From Pseudomonadota bacterium (GTDB lineage Bacteria > Desulfobacterota > Desulfovibrionia > Desulfovibrionales > Desulfovibrionaceae): DNA of 26,977 nt. Within the stretch, counting starts at the first letter, position 1; each line of letters starts with the position of its first letter. A model generated the notes under the pieces. That model did no database searches, was not told the origin of the DNA, and saw nothing but the letters and a program-made list of their open reading frames with translations. The stretch is taken from assembly GCA_023390395.1 (NCBI GenBank), contig JAEWCY010000200.1:1-26977 (forward strand), written 5' to 3'. This document shows, in pieces, positions 1 to 8,932 of the stretch. The translations under genes and the position numbers were made by a program.

Positions 1-117
1 AGCCTGCCGCGAAGCGGCGGCAGCGGCAGGAAAAATTCCGCCCCCATCTTCGGCCCGCCAACGCCACCCGCAACGGTGACCGCAGCCAACCCCGCCCGCC
101 CACGCAGGCGAGGGGGT

Positions 118-185
118 CCGGGGGGCATCATGCCCCCCGGTGGGGTTCGGGGCAAAGCCCCGGTGGGTCCAGGGCAAAGCCCTGG
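118..185. repeat. GC-rich intergenic repeat with three consecutive hairpins
   Basis: Three perfect inverted repeats follow one another: 118-127 with 131-140 (10 bp, loop TCA), 148-153 with 157-162 (6 bp, loop AAA) and 169-175 with 179-185 (7 bp, loop AAA). The last two share the pattern GGGC-AAA-GCCC. Tandem hairpins of this style are common between genes in Desulfovibrio-type genomes (known from general experience, not searched here). It lies just beyond the 3' end of the fucose synthase gene, so it may also act as a transcription barrier, although no T-tract is present. The rest of 1-216 has no gene I can support; 3-10 and 23-30 form another 8-bp inverted repeat. Confidence 0.6.
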
Positions 186-216
186 CCGCCGGAGGCGTTT
201 CCCGTCCCGCCAGCGT

Positions 217-1176
217 CTAGGCCAGGCGGGCGGAGGCGATGTTGTCGCGGAACCAGTGGTAGGTCTGGGCCAAGCCTTCGGCCAGGGTGTGGCCGGGTTT
301 CCAGCCCAGGGCGGAGAGGCGTTTGATGTCCACGATCTTGCGCGGCGTGCCGTCGGGCTTGGAGGCGTCGAAGGCGATGCGGCCGGGGAATCCCGTGACT
401 TTTGCCATGAGTTCGGCCAGTTGGCGGATAGTGACTTCCTCGCCGGAGCCGATGTTGATGATTTCCTCGTCGTCGTAGCGTTCGAAGCAGGCCAGGGCGG
501 CGGCGGCCATGTCGTCGACGTGGAGGAATTCGCGCAGGGCGTTGCCGGTGCCCCAGACGGCGACGGACTCCTCTCCGGCCAGGCGCGCCTCGTGGAAGCG
601 GCGCATGAGTCCCGGGATGACGTGGGAGTTGACCGGGGTGAAGTTGTCGCCGGGTCCGTAGAGGTTGGTGGGCATGAGGCTGATGGCGGAGAAGCCGTAC
701 TGGCGCCGGTAAGCCTGGCACATCTTGATGCCGGCGATCTTGGCGATGGCGTACCACTGGTTGGTGGCTTCCAGGGGGCCGGTGAGCAGGGATTCCTCGC
801 GGATGGGCTGGGGGGCCAGCCGGGGGTAGATGCAGGAGGAACCCAGGAAGACGAGTTTTTCCACGCCGGAATTTCTGGCCGCGTCGATGACGTTGGTCTG
901 GATGAGCAGATTGTCGCGGATGAAGTCGGCGGGGTAGGCGTCGTTGGCGTGGATGCCGCCGACCTTGGCCGCGGCCAGGAACACGGCGGCGGGCCGCTCG
1001 GTCTCGAAGAACGCCTTGACGGCGGCCTGGTTCGTCAAATCGAGTTCGGCGTGGCTGCGGGTGAGAACGGCGGCGCCCTTGGCGGCCAGGGCCCGGGCGA
1101 TGGCCGCGCCGACCAGGCCGCGATGGCCGGCGACGTAGATGGATTTTCCGGATTGCACGTATTCGGCGATGTTCAT
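217..1176 (-). CDS. fcl: GDP-L-fucose synthase (GDP-4-keto-6-deoxymannose 3,5-epimerase/4-reductase)
   Basis: This 319-residue protein belongs to the extended short-chain dehydrogenase family. It matches GDP-fucose synthase, which epimerises and then reduces GDP-4-keto-6-deoxy-D-mannose with NADPH in the cytoplasm, giving the fucose donor for LPS or capsule. The N-terminal Rossmann motif GHRGLVG is at residues 17-23, the family-typical KVGGIHAN at 71-78, LGSSCIYP at 111-118, and the catalytic Tyr142-x3-Lys146 in QWYAIAKIAG. Length is typical of the family (about 310-325). The ATG at 1176 is chosen because GAGG lies 5 nt upstream and the Rossmann fold starts soon after; the frame stays open further upstream but without family sequence. 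No GDP-mannose dehydratase (gmd) is in the window. A 125-nt gap separates it from the Hpt gene, so it may or may not share that operon. Confidence 0.93.
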   Translation of the reverse strand: MNIAEYVQSGKSIYVAGHRGLVGAAIARALAAKGAAVLTRSHAELDLTNQAAVKAFFETERPAAVFLAAAKVGGIHANDAYPADFIRDNLLIQTNVIDAARNSGVEKLVFLGSSCIYPRLAPQPIREESLLTGPLEATNQWYAIAKIAGIKMCQAYRRQYGFSAISLMPTNLYGPGDNFTPVNSHVIPGLMRRFHEARLAGEESVAVWGTGNALREFLHVDDMAAAALACFERYDDEEIINIGSGEEVTIRQLAELMAKVTGFPGRIAFDASKPDGTPRKIVDIKRLSALGWKPGHTLAEGLAQTYHWFRDNIASARLA

Positions 1177-1301
1177 GAGAGCCTCGAGGAGCGGGCGATG
1201 CGGGACGGCGCGCCGTTTTTCTCCATGACCGCGTTTCGGGAGGCGGCACGTCCCGCACGATCCTTCACGTCTGCGATCGAAGGTGGTTCGGGGTCGCGCC
1301 G

Positions 1302-1643
1302 TCAGTTCCCGGAGCGGGCGAGGAGCGTGGCGAGGGATGTCGCCAGCTTCTCCCGTCCGGTCAGCACGAACTGGTAGCTTCCTTCGCGGGCCTTGTCGAG
1401 AATGTCCTGGGCGACCGTGGCCAGTTCCGGCAGGCCGAGGTTGAGCAGATTGCCCTTGAGCCCGTGGGCCGTTTCGGCGCAGGCCGGCCCGTCGTCGGCC
1501 GCGGCGGCCGCGGCCAGGTGGTCCAGGGCGGCGGCGAGGACCGTGGCGGCCACGTCGAGGGCCTGGTCGGCCTCGGCGGCCGAAAGCATCTGGCGTTTGC
1601 GCAGAAAGGCGCGGGCCTGGCGGCGAACGGCGTCGGGCGTCAT
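1302..1643 (-). CDS. Hpt-domain histidine phosphotransfer protein
   Basis: A 113-residue stand-alone Hpt protein. The hallmark AHGLKGNLLNLG runs from residue 59, with the phospho-accepting His at 60, inside a predicted all-helical bundle (Ala-rich helices 20-50, then 70-90 and 95-110). It would accept phosphate from the receiver domain of the hybrid kinase encoded just upstream and pass it to an unseen response regulator. The ATG overlaps the kinase stop codon in an ATGA arrangement (1640-1643), so translation is probably coupled and stoichiometry matched. No cognate output regulator is in this operon. The role in the relay is inferred from the motif and the overlap. Confidence 0.88.
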   Translation of the reverse strand: MTPDAVRRQARAFLRKRQMLSAAEADQALDVAATVLAAALDHLAAAAAADDGPACAETAHGLKGNLLNLGLPELATVAQDILDKAREGSYQFVLTGREKLATSLATLLARSGN

Positions 1644-3623
1644 GTCCGGGAAGGGCCCGCATCGCCGACGAGGGCGACCAGGACTTTCTCCAGGTCGCTG
1701 ATGCGGTAGGGCTTGGCGAAAAAGGCCGTCATGCCGGCTTCGCGGCACCGGTCGGCGTCCTCGGCCGAGGCCTGGGCCGTGAGCGCCACGATGGGCGTTT
1801 CGATGCCCGCCTGCCGGGCGCGCCGGGAGACCTCGATGCCGTCGAGGCCGGGCATGCGCAGGTCCATGAACACCACGTCGTAGAGGGTGTCCTCCTCCTT
1901 GGAGGCGAGCAGCATTTCCAGGGCCTTTTGCCCGTCCGCGGCGAAGCTCTGCCGCCCCACCCCCAGCTTTTCGAGGATCTTCTGGAGGAGGAAGCGGTTG
2001 AAGGGATTGTCCTCGGCCACCAGCACGCGCAGCCCCCCCAGGTCCACGGCCGGGGCCAGGGCCAGGGGCGCGCCCGGGCGCGGCGCGGCGGTTTTGCCGT
2101 CGGGTTCGGCCAGATGCAGGGTGAAAAAAAACGTGCTGCCCTTGCCGGGCTGGCTGGCGACCTCCAGCCCGGTGCCGCCGAGCAGGCGCACCAGCCGATC
2201 GGAGATGGAAAGGCCCAGCCCGGTGCCGCCGTGTTCGCGGGCGACGTCGTCGTCGGCCTGGACGAACGGTTCGAAGATGCGCTGGCGCATGTCCTCGGGG
2301 ATGCCCGGGCCGGTGTCGGCCACCAGGAAGCGCACGGGCAGGCCGGCGATGCCGGTGACCGGCGCGCGCGCCCTGGCCACGCCGAGGGTCACCCGGCCGC
2401 GCTCGGTGAACTTCAGGGCGTTGGAGAGCAGGTTGAGCAGGATCTGCTTGAGCCGCACCGGGTCGCACACGAGGACCCGCGGCAGGTCGGGGTCGCGCTC
2501 GATGGCCAGGATCAAGCCCCGCTCCTCGGCCAGGGGGGCCATGACCCGGCGCGCGTCCTCGACGAGGCGGTCGATGTCCACCGGGGCCGGCCGGATCTCC
2601 AGACGGCCGACCTCGATGCGCGAGAAATCCAGGATGTCGTTCAGGATGACCAGCAGGCCCTCGCCGGCGGCGCGCATGGTTTCCAGGCTTTCGCGCTGGC
2701 TTTCGGTCACGTCGCCCTTGAGCAGCAGGTGGGAAAGACCCAGGATGGCGTTGAGCGGGGTGCGTATCTCGTGGCTCATGTTGGCCAGGAAGGCCGACTT
2801 CATGCGGTTGGCTTCCTCGGCCTGGACCCTGGCCCGGATGAGGTCCGAGACGTCGGTGAAGGATTCGATGCCGCCGGTGACGTTGCCCTGGTCGTCGCGC
2901 AGGGGGGCGGCGTTCTTGCGGATGGTGATCCGGCGGCCGTCGCGGGCGACGATGCGGGACTGGCTTTGCCGCACGGCCTGGCCGTCCGGGGCGGCCGGAC
3001 AGGGAGAGGGGGGCGATTCGCGCAGAAGCGACGCCCGCCTCCGGCCCAGGGCCTGGTCCCGGTTGTAGCCGGTGATGGCCGTGAACTCGTCGTTTATGGT
3101 AAGCACCTCGTCGTCGCGGTTGACGATGCAGATGGCCGCGCCGGCGATGGTGATGACCTGTTCGAGAAAGCTTTTTTCGCGCTCCACGGAGAGCCGGGCC
3201 TCGACCATGGGCGTGACGTCGATGAGCGAGATGATAAGGCCCGCGAAAAGGGCGTCGTCGAAGACGGGCTGGAGCTTGACCGTGACGTCGCGGTCGCCGA
3301 AGCGCCGGTCGAAGGAAACCGGGGCGTGGGCCGCGCCGCGGCGGAAGAGTTCGAGAAAGACACTGGCCTGGTAGTCCTCGGTCTCCAGATCGAGGACGGC
3401 GATGCCCCGGCCGAGGACGGCTTCGCGGACGCCGCCGATCAGGGCCAGGCAGCGGTCGTTGACCTCCACCACCGTGCCGTCGGGGGAAACGAAGGCGATG
3501 CCCTGGTCCAGGGCGGCCAGGATGGAGGACAGGCGGGAGAGACGCCCGTCGGCCTCCGCCGCGCCATAAGCCCGGGGAGACCCGCCGTACGGGCGGGCCG
3601 GACGCCGGAAGGCGGCGGAAGGA

Positions 3624-4298
<675 letters not shown>

Positions 4299-4350
4299 GA
4301 AGGCTCCCGAGGCGCGTCGGGGCAAATACCCCTATTGCGCCGTACTTTCC

Positions 4351-4379
4351 TGCATAGTCTTCCCGGCAGGCCGGGTCAA
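4351..4379 (-). promoter_or_regulatory. Sigma-70-type promoter of the rpe-kinase-Hpt operon
   Basis: On the minus strand TTGACC (4374-4379) and TATGCA (4351-4356) are separated by exactly 17 nt. Transcription would start near 4344, leaving a leader of about 45 nt before the rpe ATG at 4298. It is divergent from the pst promoter. Confidence 0.65.
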
Positions 4380-4516
4380 GGAGCGCGCGGCGCGCGGCCG
4401 GGCCCGTTCCTTTCCTTGGCCGCGTCATGCAATCCTTGTAACATTGGGCGCGACCAACCCTCCGGATTTGTTTTCAAAAGAAAATCGACCCGACGCGTCA
4501 CGCGTTCTCTGTGCCC

Positions 4517-4550
4517 TTGTCACCAACCTGTAACAGGGCGATCCTAGGTT
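4517..4550 (+). promoter_or_regulatory. Pho box and -10 element of the pst operon
   Basis: The sequence TTGTCACCAACCTGTAAC (4517-4534) carries two TGTCA-like cores (4518 and 4529) exactly 11 bp apart, the spacing of a PhoB box (consensus CTGTCATAWAWCTGTCAY). A -10-like TAGGTT (4545-4550) follows 10 bp after the box, where it sits in PhoB-activated promoters lacking a normal -35. The transcript would begin near 4557. The 316-base gap 4299-4614 holds no gene: it contains the divergent rpe promoter, this box, and an 8-bp stem with a 4-nt loop (4572-4579 with 4584-4591) just before the pstS ribosome site. PhoB control is inferred; phoB is not in the window. Confidence 0.7.
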
Positions 4551-4614
4551 TCGCCCGTCACCTGGGGCACTTCGCGCCAATCCTGGCGCGACAAACTTCC
4601 TGAGGAGGAGTTCC

Positions 4615-5418
4615 ATGAAAAAACTCATTGGTATCGCGGCCGCCGTCCTGATGCTGGCCTCCACCGCCTTCGCCGACACCACCATCAAGGTGGACGGCTC
4701 CACCACCGTGCTGCCCATCATGCAGAAAGTCGTCGAAGCCTACATGAAGGCCCACCCTGACGTGAAGATTTCCGTTTCCGGCGGCGGCTCGGGCAACGGC
4801 ATCAAAGCCCTCATCGACGGCGCCACGGACATCGCCATGGCTTCGCGCGCCATGGAGCAGAAGGAAATCGACCTGGCCAAGACCAAGAACGTCGCCCCCA
4901 ACCAGATCGTCTGCGCCATCGACGCCATCGTCCCGGTGGTCAACCCGGCCAACAAGCTCAGCGAGATCACCCTGGCCCAGCTCAAAGACCTCTACATGGG
5001 CAAGATCACCACCTGGAAGGACCTCGGCGGCGAGGGTCCGGTGGTCGTCATCTCCCGCGACACCTCCTCCGGCACCTACGAAACCTGGGAAGGCCTGGTC
5101 ATGAAGAAGGAGCGCGTGTTCCCCGGCGCCCTGATGCAGGCTTCCAACGGCGCCGTGGTCCAGGCCGTCAGCAAGAACAAGAACGCCATCGGCTACGTGG
5201 GCATCGGCTACCTCGACGCCTCCACCAAGGGCCTCAAGGTCGAGGGCATCGAAGCCACGGCCGAGAACGCCAAGTCCAAGAAGTACCCCGTCTCCCGCGA
5301 CCTGTACCTCTACACCAACGGCGCGCCCTCCGGCGCGGCCAAGGGCCTGGTGGACTTTCTCCTGAGCGCCGAAGGCCAGAAGCTGGTCAAGGAAGCCGGC
5401 TTCGTGCCCCTCAACTAG
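4615..5418 (+). CDS. pstS: Phosphate ABC transporter substrate-binding protein
   Basis: A 267-residue periplasmic phosphate-binding protein. A signal peptide covers residues 1-20, with cleavage expected after STAFA; there is no lipobox. Ligand-site motifs are DGSTTV at 27-32, SGGGSGNGI at 55-63 and SRDTSSGTYETW at 147-158, the loops that hold phosphate in PstS-type type II binding proteins. It is of the short class (about 270 residues) rather than the 340-residue enterobacterial form. Translation is expected to be strong, with GAGGAGGAG 4 nt before the ATG. It is the first gene of a Pho-box-controlled operon and hands phosphate to PstC/PstA. A 15-bp hairpin directly after the gene may help keep its product in excess. 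Binding of another oxyanion cannot be excluded from sequence, but the pstC/pstA neighbours make phosphate by far the most likely. Confidence 0.95.
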   Translation: MKKLIGIAAAVLMLASTAFADTTIKVDGSTTVLPIMQKVVEAYMKAHPDVKISVSGGGSGNGIKALIDGATDIAMASRAMEQKEIDLAKTKNVAPNQIVCAIDAIVPVVNPANKLSEITLAQLKDLYMGKITTWKDLGGEGPVVVISRDTSSGTYETWEGLVMKKERVFPGALMQASNGAVVQAVSKNKNAIGYVGIGYLDASTKGLKVEGIEATAENAKSKKYPVSRDLYLYTNGAPSGAAKGLVDFLLSAEGQKLVKEAGFVPLN

Positions 5419-5443
5419 CTTCGCCACGACACCGACCACCCAC

Positions 5444-5478
5444 GCGCCCCGGCCCGCGACACGCGCGGGCCGGGGCGC
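5444..5478 (+). promoter_or_regulatory. Intercistronic stem-loop between pstS and pstC
   Basis: A perfect 15-bp GC-rich stem (5444-5458 with 5464-5478) with a 5-nt loop lies in the 77-nt gap between pstS and pstC. No T-tract follows, so it is not an obvious full terminator. By analogy with hairpins after binding-protein genes in other ABC operons it may protect the 3' end of pstS mRNA or attenuate downstream transcription. Confidence 0.6.
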
Positions 5479-5495
5479 TTCCCCGGGAGAACCGC

Positions 5496-6389
5496 ATGGC
5501 CCTTTCGCGAAAAGCCAAGGACAACCTGATCAGGAACCTGTTCTTCCTGACCGCCCTGTCCTCCATCGTGGCCCTGGCCCTCATCATGGTCTACCTCTTC
5601 GTCGAGGGCCTGCCCATCTTCCAGGTCGTCTCGGTCACGGACTTCCTGTTCGGCCACCTGTGGTATCCCACTTCCGATCCGCCGGAATTCGGCGTCTTTC
5701 CCCTGATCGTGGCCTCGCTCGCCGTCACGGCCCTGTCCTCGGCCATCGCCATCCCCCTGGGCGTGATGACCGCCATCTACCTGGCCGAGATCGCCAGCCG
5801 CAAGACCCGCGACGTGTTCAAGCCCATCGTCGAGCTCCTGGCCGCCCTGCCCTCGGTCGTCATCGGCTTTTTCGGCATGGTCGTGGTCGCGCCCTACCTC
5901 CAGGAAACTTTCGACCTGGCCACGGGCCTCAACCTCTTCAACGCCGCCATCATGCTGGCCTTCATGTCCGTGCCGACCATCTGCTCGGTGTCCGAGGACG
6001 CCATCTACTCCGTGCCCCGCGAACTCAAGGAAGCCTCCCTGGCCCTGGGGGCCACCCATTTCGAGACCATCGCCAAGGTGGTCCTGCCGGCCTCGCTGTC
6101 CGGCATCTCCACGGCCGTCATGCTCGGCATGTCCCGGGCCATCGGCGAGACCATGGTCGTCCTCATGGTCGCCGGCGGCGCGGCCATCATCCCCACCTCC
6201 ATCTTTTCGCCCGTGCGGCCCATGCCGTCGAGCATCGCCGCCGAGATGGCCGAGGCCGCCTTCCGCGGCAACCACTACCGGGCGCTTTTCGCCATCGGCA
6301 TCGTGCTGTTCCTTTTCACCCTGGCCTTCAACCTCGTGGCCAGCCACGTGGCCGAGAAGCACAAGCAGGTCGGCGCGGCCACCCTGTAG
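5496..6389 (+). CDS. pstC: Phosphate ABC transporter permease PstC
   Basis: A 297-residue inner-membrane permease. Hydrophobic segments are visible at about 17-38, 66-90, 120-140, 150-170, 203-228 and 267-290, consistent with six spans. The cytoplasmic EAA loop, which contacts the ATPase, is EASLALGATHFETIAKVVLP. The large first periplasmic loop after span 1 is typical of PstC. With PstA it forms the phosphate channel of the high-affinity Pst importer. The ATG at 5496 has GGGAG about 6 nt upstream. It lies 77 nt after pstS and 21 nt before pstA. The ATPase PstB needed to energise it is not encoded next to it. Confidence 0.94.
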   Translation: MALSRKAKDNLIRNLFFLTALSSIVALALIMVYLFVEGLPIFQVVSVTDFLFGHLWYPTSDPPEFGVFPLIVASLAVTALSSAIAIPLGVMTAIYLAEIASRKTRDVFKPIVELLAALPSVVIGFFGMVVVAPYLQETFDLATGLNLFNAAIMLAFMSVPTICSVSEDAIYSVPRELKEASLALGATHFETIAKVVLPASLSGISTAVMLGMSRAIGETMVVLMVAGGAAIIPTSIFSPVRPMPSSIAAEMAEAAFRGNHYRALFAIGIVLFLFTLAFNLVASHVAEKHKQVGAATL

Positions 6390-6410
6390 CCGCCCCAAGG
6401 AGCGATCCTG

Positions 6411-7295
6411 ATGAACGCCAACGCCAACGCCATCGCCCACGCCGGCCTCGCCCGCCGCCACCGCACGCAGAAGCTCATGTGGGGCGTGTTCGGCCTGTCC
6501 TCGCTGATCAACATGGCCGCCCTGGTGCTGATCTGCGGCTTCCTGCTCATCAAGGGCCTGCCGGCCATCTCCTGGAGCTTCCTGACCGAGATGCCCCGCG
6601 ACTCCATGACCGCCGGCGGCATCCTGCCCTGCATCCTCGGCACGATCTACCTGAGCCTCGGCACCATGTGCGTGGCCTTTCCCCTGGGCGTGGCCTCGGC
6701 CGTGTACCTCAACGAATACGCCCGGCCGGGCCGGACGTTGCGCCTGATACGCCTGGGCATCAACAACCTGGCCGGCGTGCCCTCGGTGGTCTTCGGCCTG
6801 TTCGGCCTGGCCTTTTTCGTCACCTTCTTCGGCCTGGGCGTAAGCCTGCTCTCGGGCATCCTGACGCTGTCCATCCTGGTCCTGCCGGTGATCATCGGCA
6901 CGGCCGAGGAGGCGCTCAAGTCCGTGCCCCAGACCTACCGCGAAGCCTCGCTCGGCCTTGGGGCCACCAAATGGCAGACCATCCGCCTGGTGGTGCTGCC
7001 GGCGGCCATGCCGGGCATGCTCACCGGCGCGATTCTGGGCCTTTCCCGCGTGGCCGGCGAAACGGCCGCCATCATGTTCACGGCGGCCGTGTTCTTCACG
7101 CCCTACCTGCCGACGCACCTCAACGACTCGGTCATGGCCCTGCCCTACCACATCTACGTCCTGGCCACGGCCGGCACGGACATCGACAAGACCCGGCCGC
7201 TCCAGTACGGCACCGCCCTGGTCCTCATCATCCTGGTGCTTGGCATGAACCTCGGCGCCATAGTATACCGGGCCAAACTGCAAAAAAATCGCTAG
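6411..7295 (+). CDS. pstA: Phosphate ABC transporter permease PstA
   Basis: A 294-residue inner-membrane permease, the partner of PstC. Spans are visible at about 27-50, 72-98, 120-150, 155-170, 203-225 and 265-288. The EAA loop is EASLGLGATKWQTIRLVVLP. The segment NNLAGVPSVVFGLFGLAFF is characteristic of PstA. Start choice: AAGGAG lies 8 nt before the ATG. It is the last gene of the operon, since a strong terminator begins about 120 nt downstream. In most bacteria pstB follows directly; here it does not, so PstB must be encoded elsewhere in the genome. Confidence 0.94.
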   Translation: MNANANAIAHAGLARRHRTQKLMWGVFGLSSLINMAALVLICGFLLIKGLPAISWSFLTEMPRDSMTAGGILPCILGTIYLSLGTMCVAFPLGVASAVYLNEYARPGRTLRLIRLGINNLAGVPSVVFGLFGLAFFVTFFGLGVSLLSGILTLSILVLPVIIGTAEEALKSVPQTYREASLGLGATKWQTIRLVVLPAAMPGMLTGAILGLSRVAGETAAIMFTAAVFFTPYLPTHLNDSVMALPYHIYVLATAGTDIDKTRPLQYGTALVLIILVLGMNLGAIVYRAKLQKNR

Positions 7296-7414
7296 CCGTC
7301 CGCACGGCTCGGAGCGGCGCGAAGGGAGTCGTTACGGCAACAGGCCTGACGCAACGCAACCGCGCGATCCATACGGGAAGCGGAATTGGCGGATCGGAAG
7401 AAAACGACGCACCG

Positions 7415-7456
7415 AAAAGGGCGGCGTGACGCAAGGGGCGTCACGCCGCCCTTTTT
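7415..7456 (+). terminator. Rho-independent terminator of the pst operon
   Basis: A perfect 14-bp stem (7419-7432 with 7438-7451), 5-nt loop, followed by five T (7452-7456) and preceded by an A-run. It closes pstSCA and separates it from the PhoH-like gene. Confidence 0.88.
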
Positions 7457-7490
7457 CTTGCACGCCGCGCCGCCGGAAGGGTTCGGCGCG

Positions 7491-7528
7491 GCCTTGGCCG
7501 GGGCATGGAGGCTTGTCCCGGCCAAGGC
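7491..7528 (+). other. Stem-loop in the region before the PhoH-like gene
   Basis: A perfect 12-bp stem (7491-7502 with 7517-7528) with a 14-nt loop. No T-tract follows. It lies in the 334-base gene-free stretch 7296-7629 between pstA and the PhoH-like gene. Besides the pst terminator that stretch shows no gene and no convincing promoter: a TTGACA at 7613-7618 has no -10 outside the coding region. The hairpin may be part of the leader of the downstream gene. Confidence 0.4.
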
Positions 7529-7629
7529 GCGGCCCCGTCCGGCGGGCGCGGCAAACGGCCGTCGGCGGCCACCGGGGCGTTCCCGGCGGTCCGGGCCGGC
7601 GGGAACGCGGGATTGACAGGGAGGTAGGC

Positions 7630-8835
7630 ATGACTCAGGCCCCTGATGCGGGACGCAAGAACTACGTGCTCGACACCAACGTCCTGATCGAAAACCCCCA
7701 AAGCGTGCTGCGGCTGCGAAACGGCGTGGAAAACGCCATCCACATCCCCTACCACGTGCTCATGGAGCTGGAGAGCCTCAAGAAAACCCCCAAGCTGCGC
7801 CACATCGTGGCCAACGTCATCCAGGTCCTAAGCGACAACAAGGAGCACATCCACTTCATCCAGAACGACAAGAGCCACTCGGCCTTCACCGACATCGTCG
7901 ACAACCACATCCTCGACGAGGTGCTGGCCTCCACCATAGAAGACCCGGTGCTCGTGACCAACGACCGCATCCTCAAGCTGCAAGCCGAGCTGCGCGGCAT
8001 CAAAAGCGAGGAGCTGCGCGACTCCAAGCCGTTCGAATCCGAATCCCAGCGCTATACGGGCTTCGCCGAGGAAGGCGAGGAGCTCGTGCCCAACTGCTTC
8101 ACCTGGCGCGACGGCAAGCCGGTGCTGCACGCCCCGGACGGCGAGAAGTGCATCAACTACACGAGCGACGTGTGGAACGTGCGGCCGCGCACCGTCTACC
8201 AGAACCTGGCGCTCGAACTCATCATGGCCCAGCACATCGACCTGGTGTCCATCCAGAGCGAGGCCGGCTACGGCAAGACCTTCCTGGCCCTGGCCGCCGC
8301 CCTGTTCGCGGTGCAGGAAAAAAAGCAGTACGAGAAGATCTTCGTGCTCAAGCCCACCATCGAGATCGGGGCCAAGCTCGGCTACCTGCCCGGCGACGTG
8401 TCCGAGAAGATGGAGCCCTACGTCAAGTACGTCTTCGACCTGCTGGTCAAGCTCCATCGCTGCCGGGCGGCCAACAAGGTCTTCCTCAACCCCAACGACG
8501 AGATGCTGCGCATCAACCCCAAGAAGTTCGAAATCCTGCCCCTGGCCTTCGTGCGCGGCATGAACATCGAAAACGCCTTCGTCGTCATCGACGAGGCGCA
8601 AAACCTCTCGCGCACCGAGGTGCGCGCCGTGCTCACCCGCATGGGCGAGGGCGTCAAGTGCGTGGTTCTCGGCGACACCTCCCAGGTGGACAACCCCTAC
8701 CTCAACGAGGCCAACAACGGCCTCAACTGGATCGTGCGCAAGTTCAAGGGGTTCCAGAACTACGCCCACATCGTGCTCAAGGGCGAGCGCTCGCGCGGCC
8801 CCATCACGGACATGGTTCTCAAATCCAAGCTCTAG
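7630..8835 (+). CDS. PIN-PhoH protein (PhoH2-type RNase/ATPase)
   Basis: A 401-residue two-domain protein. Residues 10-135 are a PIN-type nuclease domain with acidic residues in LDTNVLIEN (Asp15), LMELE (Glu46) and LVTNDR (Asp112). Residues 185-401 are a PhoH ATPase domain: Walker A is SEAGYGKT at 210-217, slightly unlike the common GPAGTGKT; Walker B is FVVIDEAQNLS at 317-327; and GDTSQVDNPYL at 348-358 is the sensor region. PhoH2 proteins studied elsewhere are ATP-dependent RNA helicases/RNases. The ATG at 7630 is preceded by GGGAGG, and sequence upstream is low-quality open frame. It follows the pst terminator, so it is a separate unit. Its name comes from phosphate-starvation PhoH, but I see no Pho box directly before it, so phosphate control is unproven here. 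Confidence 0.92.
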   Translation: MTQAPDAGRKNYVLDTNVLIENPQSVLRLRNGVENAIHIPYHVLMELESLKKTPKLRHIVANVIQVLSDNKEHIHFIQNDKSHSAFTDIVDNHILDEVLASTIEDPVLVTNDRILKLQAELRGIKSEELRDSKPFESESQRYTGFAEEGEELVPNCFTWRDGKPVLHAPDGEKCINYTSDVWNVRPRTVYQNLALELIMAQHIDLVSIQSEAGYGKTFLALAAALFAVQEKKQYEKIFVLKPTIEIGAKLGYLPGDVSEKMEPYVKYVFDLLVKLHRCRAANKVFLNPNDEMLRINPKKFEILPLAFVRGMNIENAFVVIDEAQNLSRTEVRAVLTRMGEGVKCVVLGDTSQVDNPYLNEANNGLNWIVRKFKGFQNYAHIVLKGERSRGPITDMVLKSKL

Positions 8836-8897
8836 CCCGTCCCGGCCCGGGAAGGCGCGCCCCGGCCGCTTTCCCGGGCGCGGGCGCGGACGGCGTC

Positions 8898-8926
8898 TTG
8901 ACGGATTCGAGTTTAGCATCTATACA
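8898..8926 (+). promoter_or_regulatory. Promoter of the marR-type gene, likely leaderless
   Basis: TTGACG (8898-8903) and TATACA (8921-8926) are 17 nt apart. The expected start point, about 7 nt after the -10, falls on or next to the ATG at 8933, and there is no Shine-Dalgarno sequence before that ATG, so the mRNA may be leaderless. Confidence 0.7.
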
Positions 8927-8929
8927 CTC
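8909..8929 (+). promoter_or_regulatory. Operator-like inverted repeat over the marR -10
   Basis: GAGT-TTA and TA-ACTC half-sites form an imperfect 21-bp palindrome that covers the -10 element. Its left half GAGTTTAG recurs in the palindrome before the SRPBCC gene at 9429-9447. Binding here by the MarR protein would shut off its own transcription. Confidence 0.45.
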
Positions 8930-8932
8930 CCC

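Noticed and set aside
1199..1257. Inverted repeat TGCGGGAC/GTCCCGCA in the gap before the fucose synthase gene
   Set aside because: Arms of 8 bp are 43 nt apart with no T-tract or promoter context; may be chance at this GC content.
4423..4441. Second Pho-box candidate before pstS (CGTCA and TGTAA cores)
   Set aside because: The cores are 14 bp apart rather than 11.
5415..7283. Long minus-strand open frame opposite pstC and pstA
   Set aside because: Low-complexity Gly/His/Asp/Gln-rich translation antisense to clear permease genes.
7613..7618. TTGACA before the PhoH-like gene as a -35
   Set aside because: The -10 would lie inside the coding sequence, and none is visible there.
8846..8882. 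GCCCGGGAA/TTCCCGGGC hairpin after the PhoH-like gene as terminator
   Set aside because: No T-tract follows the stem, so I did not call it a terminator.
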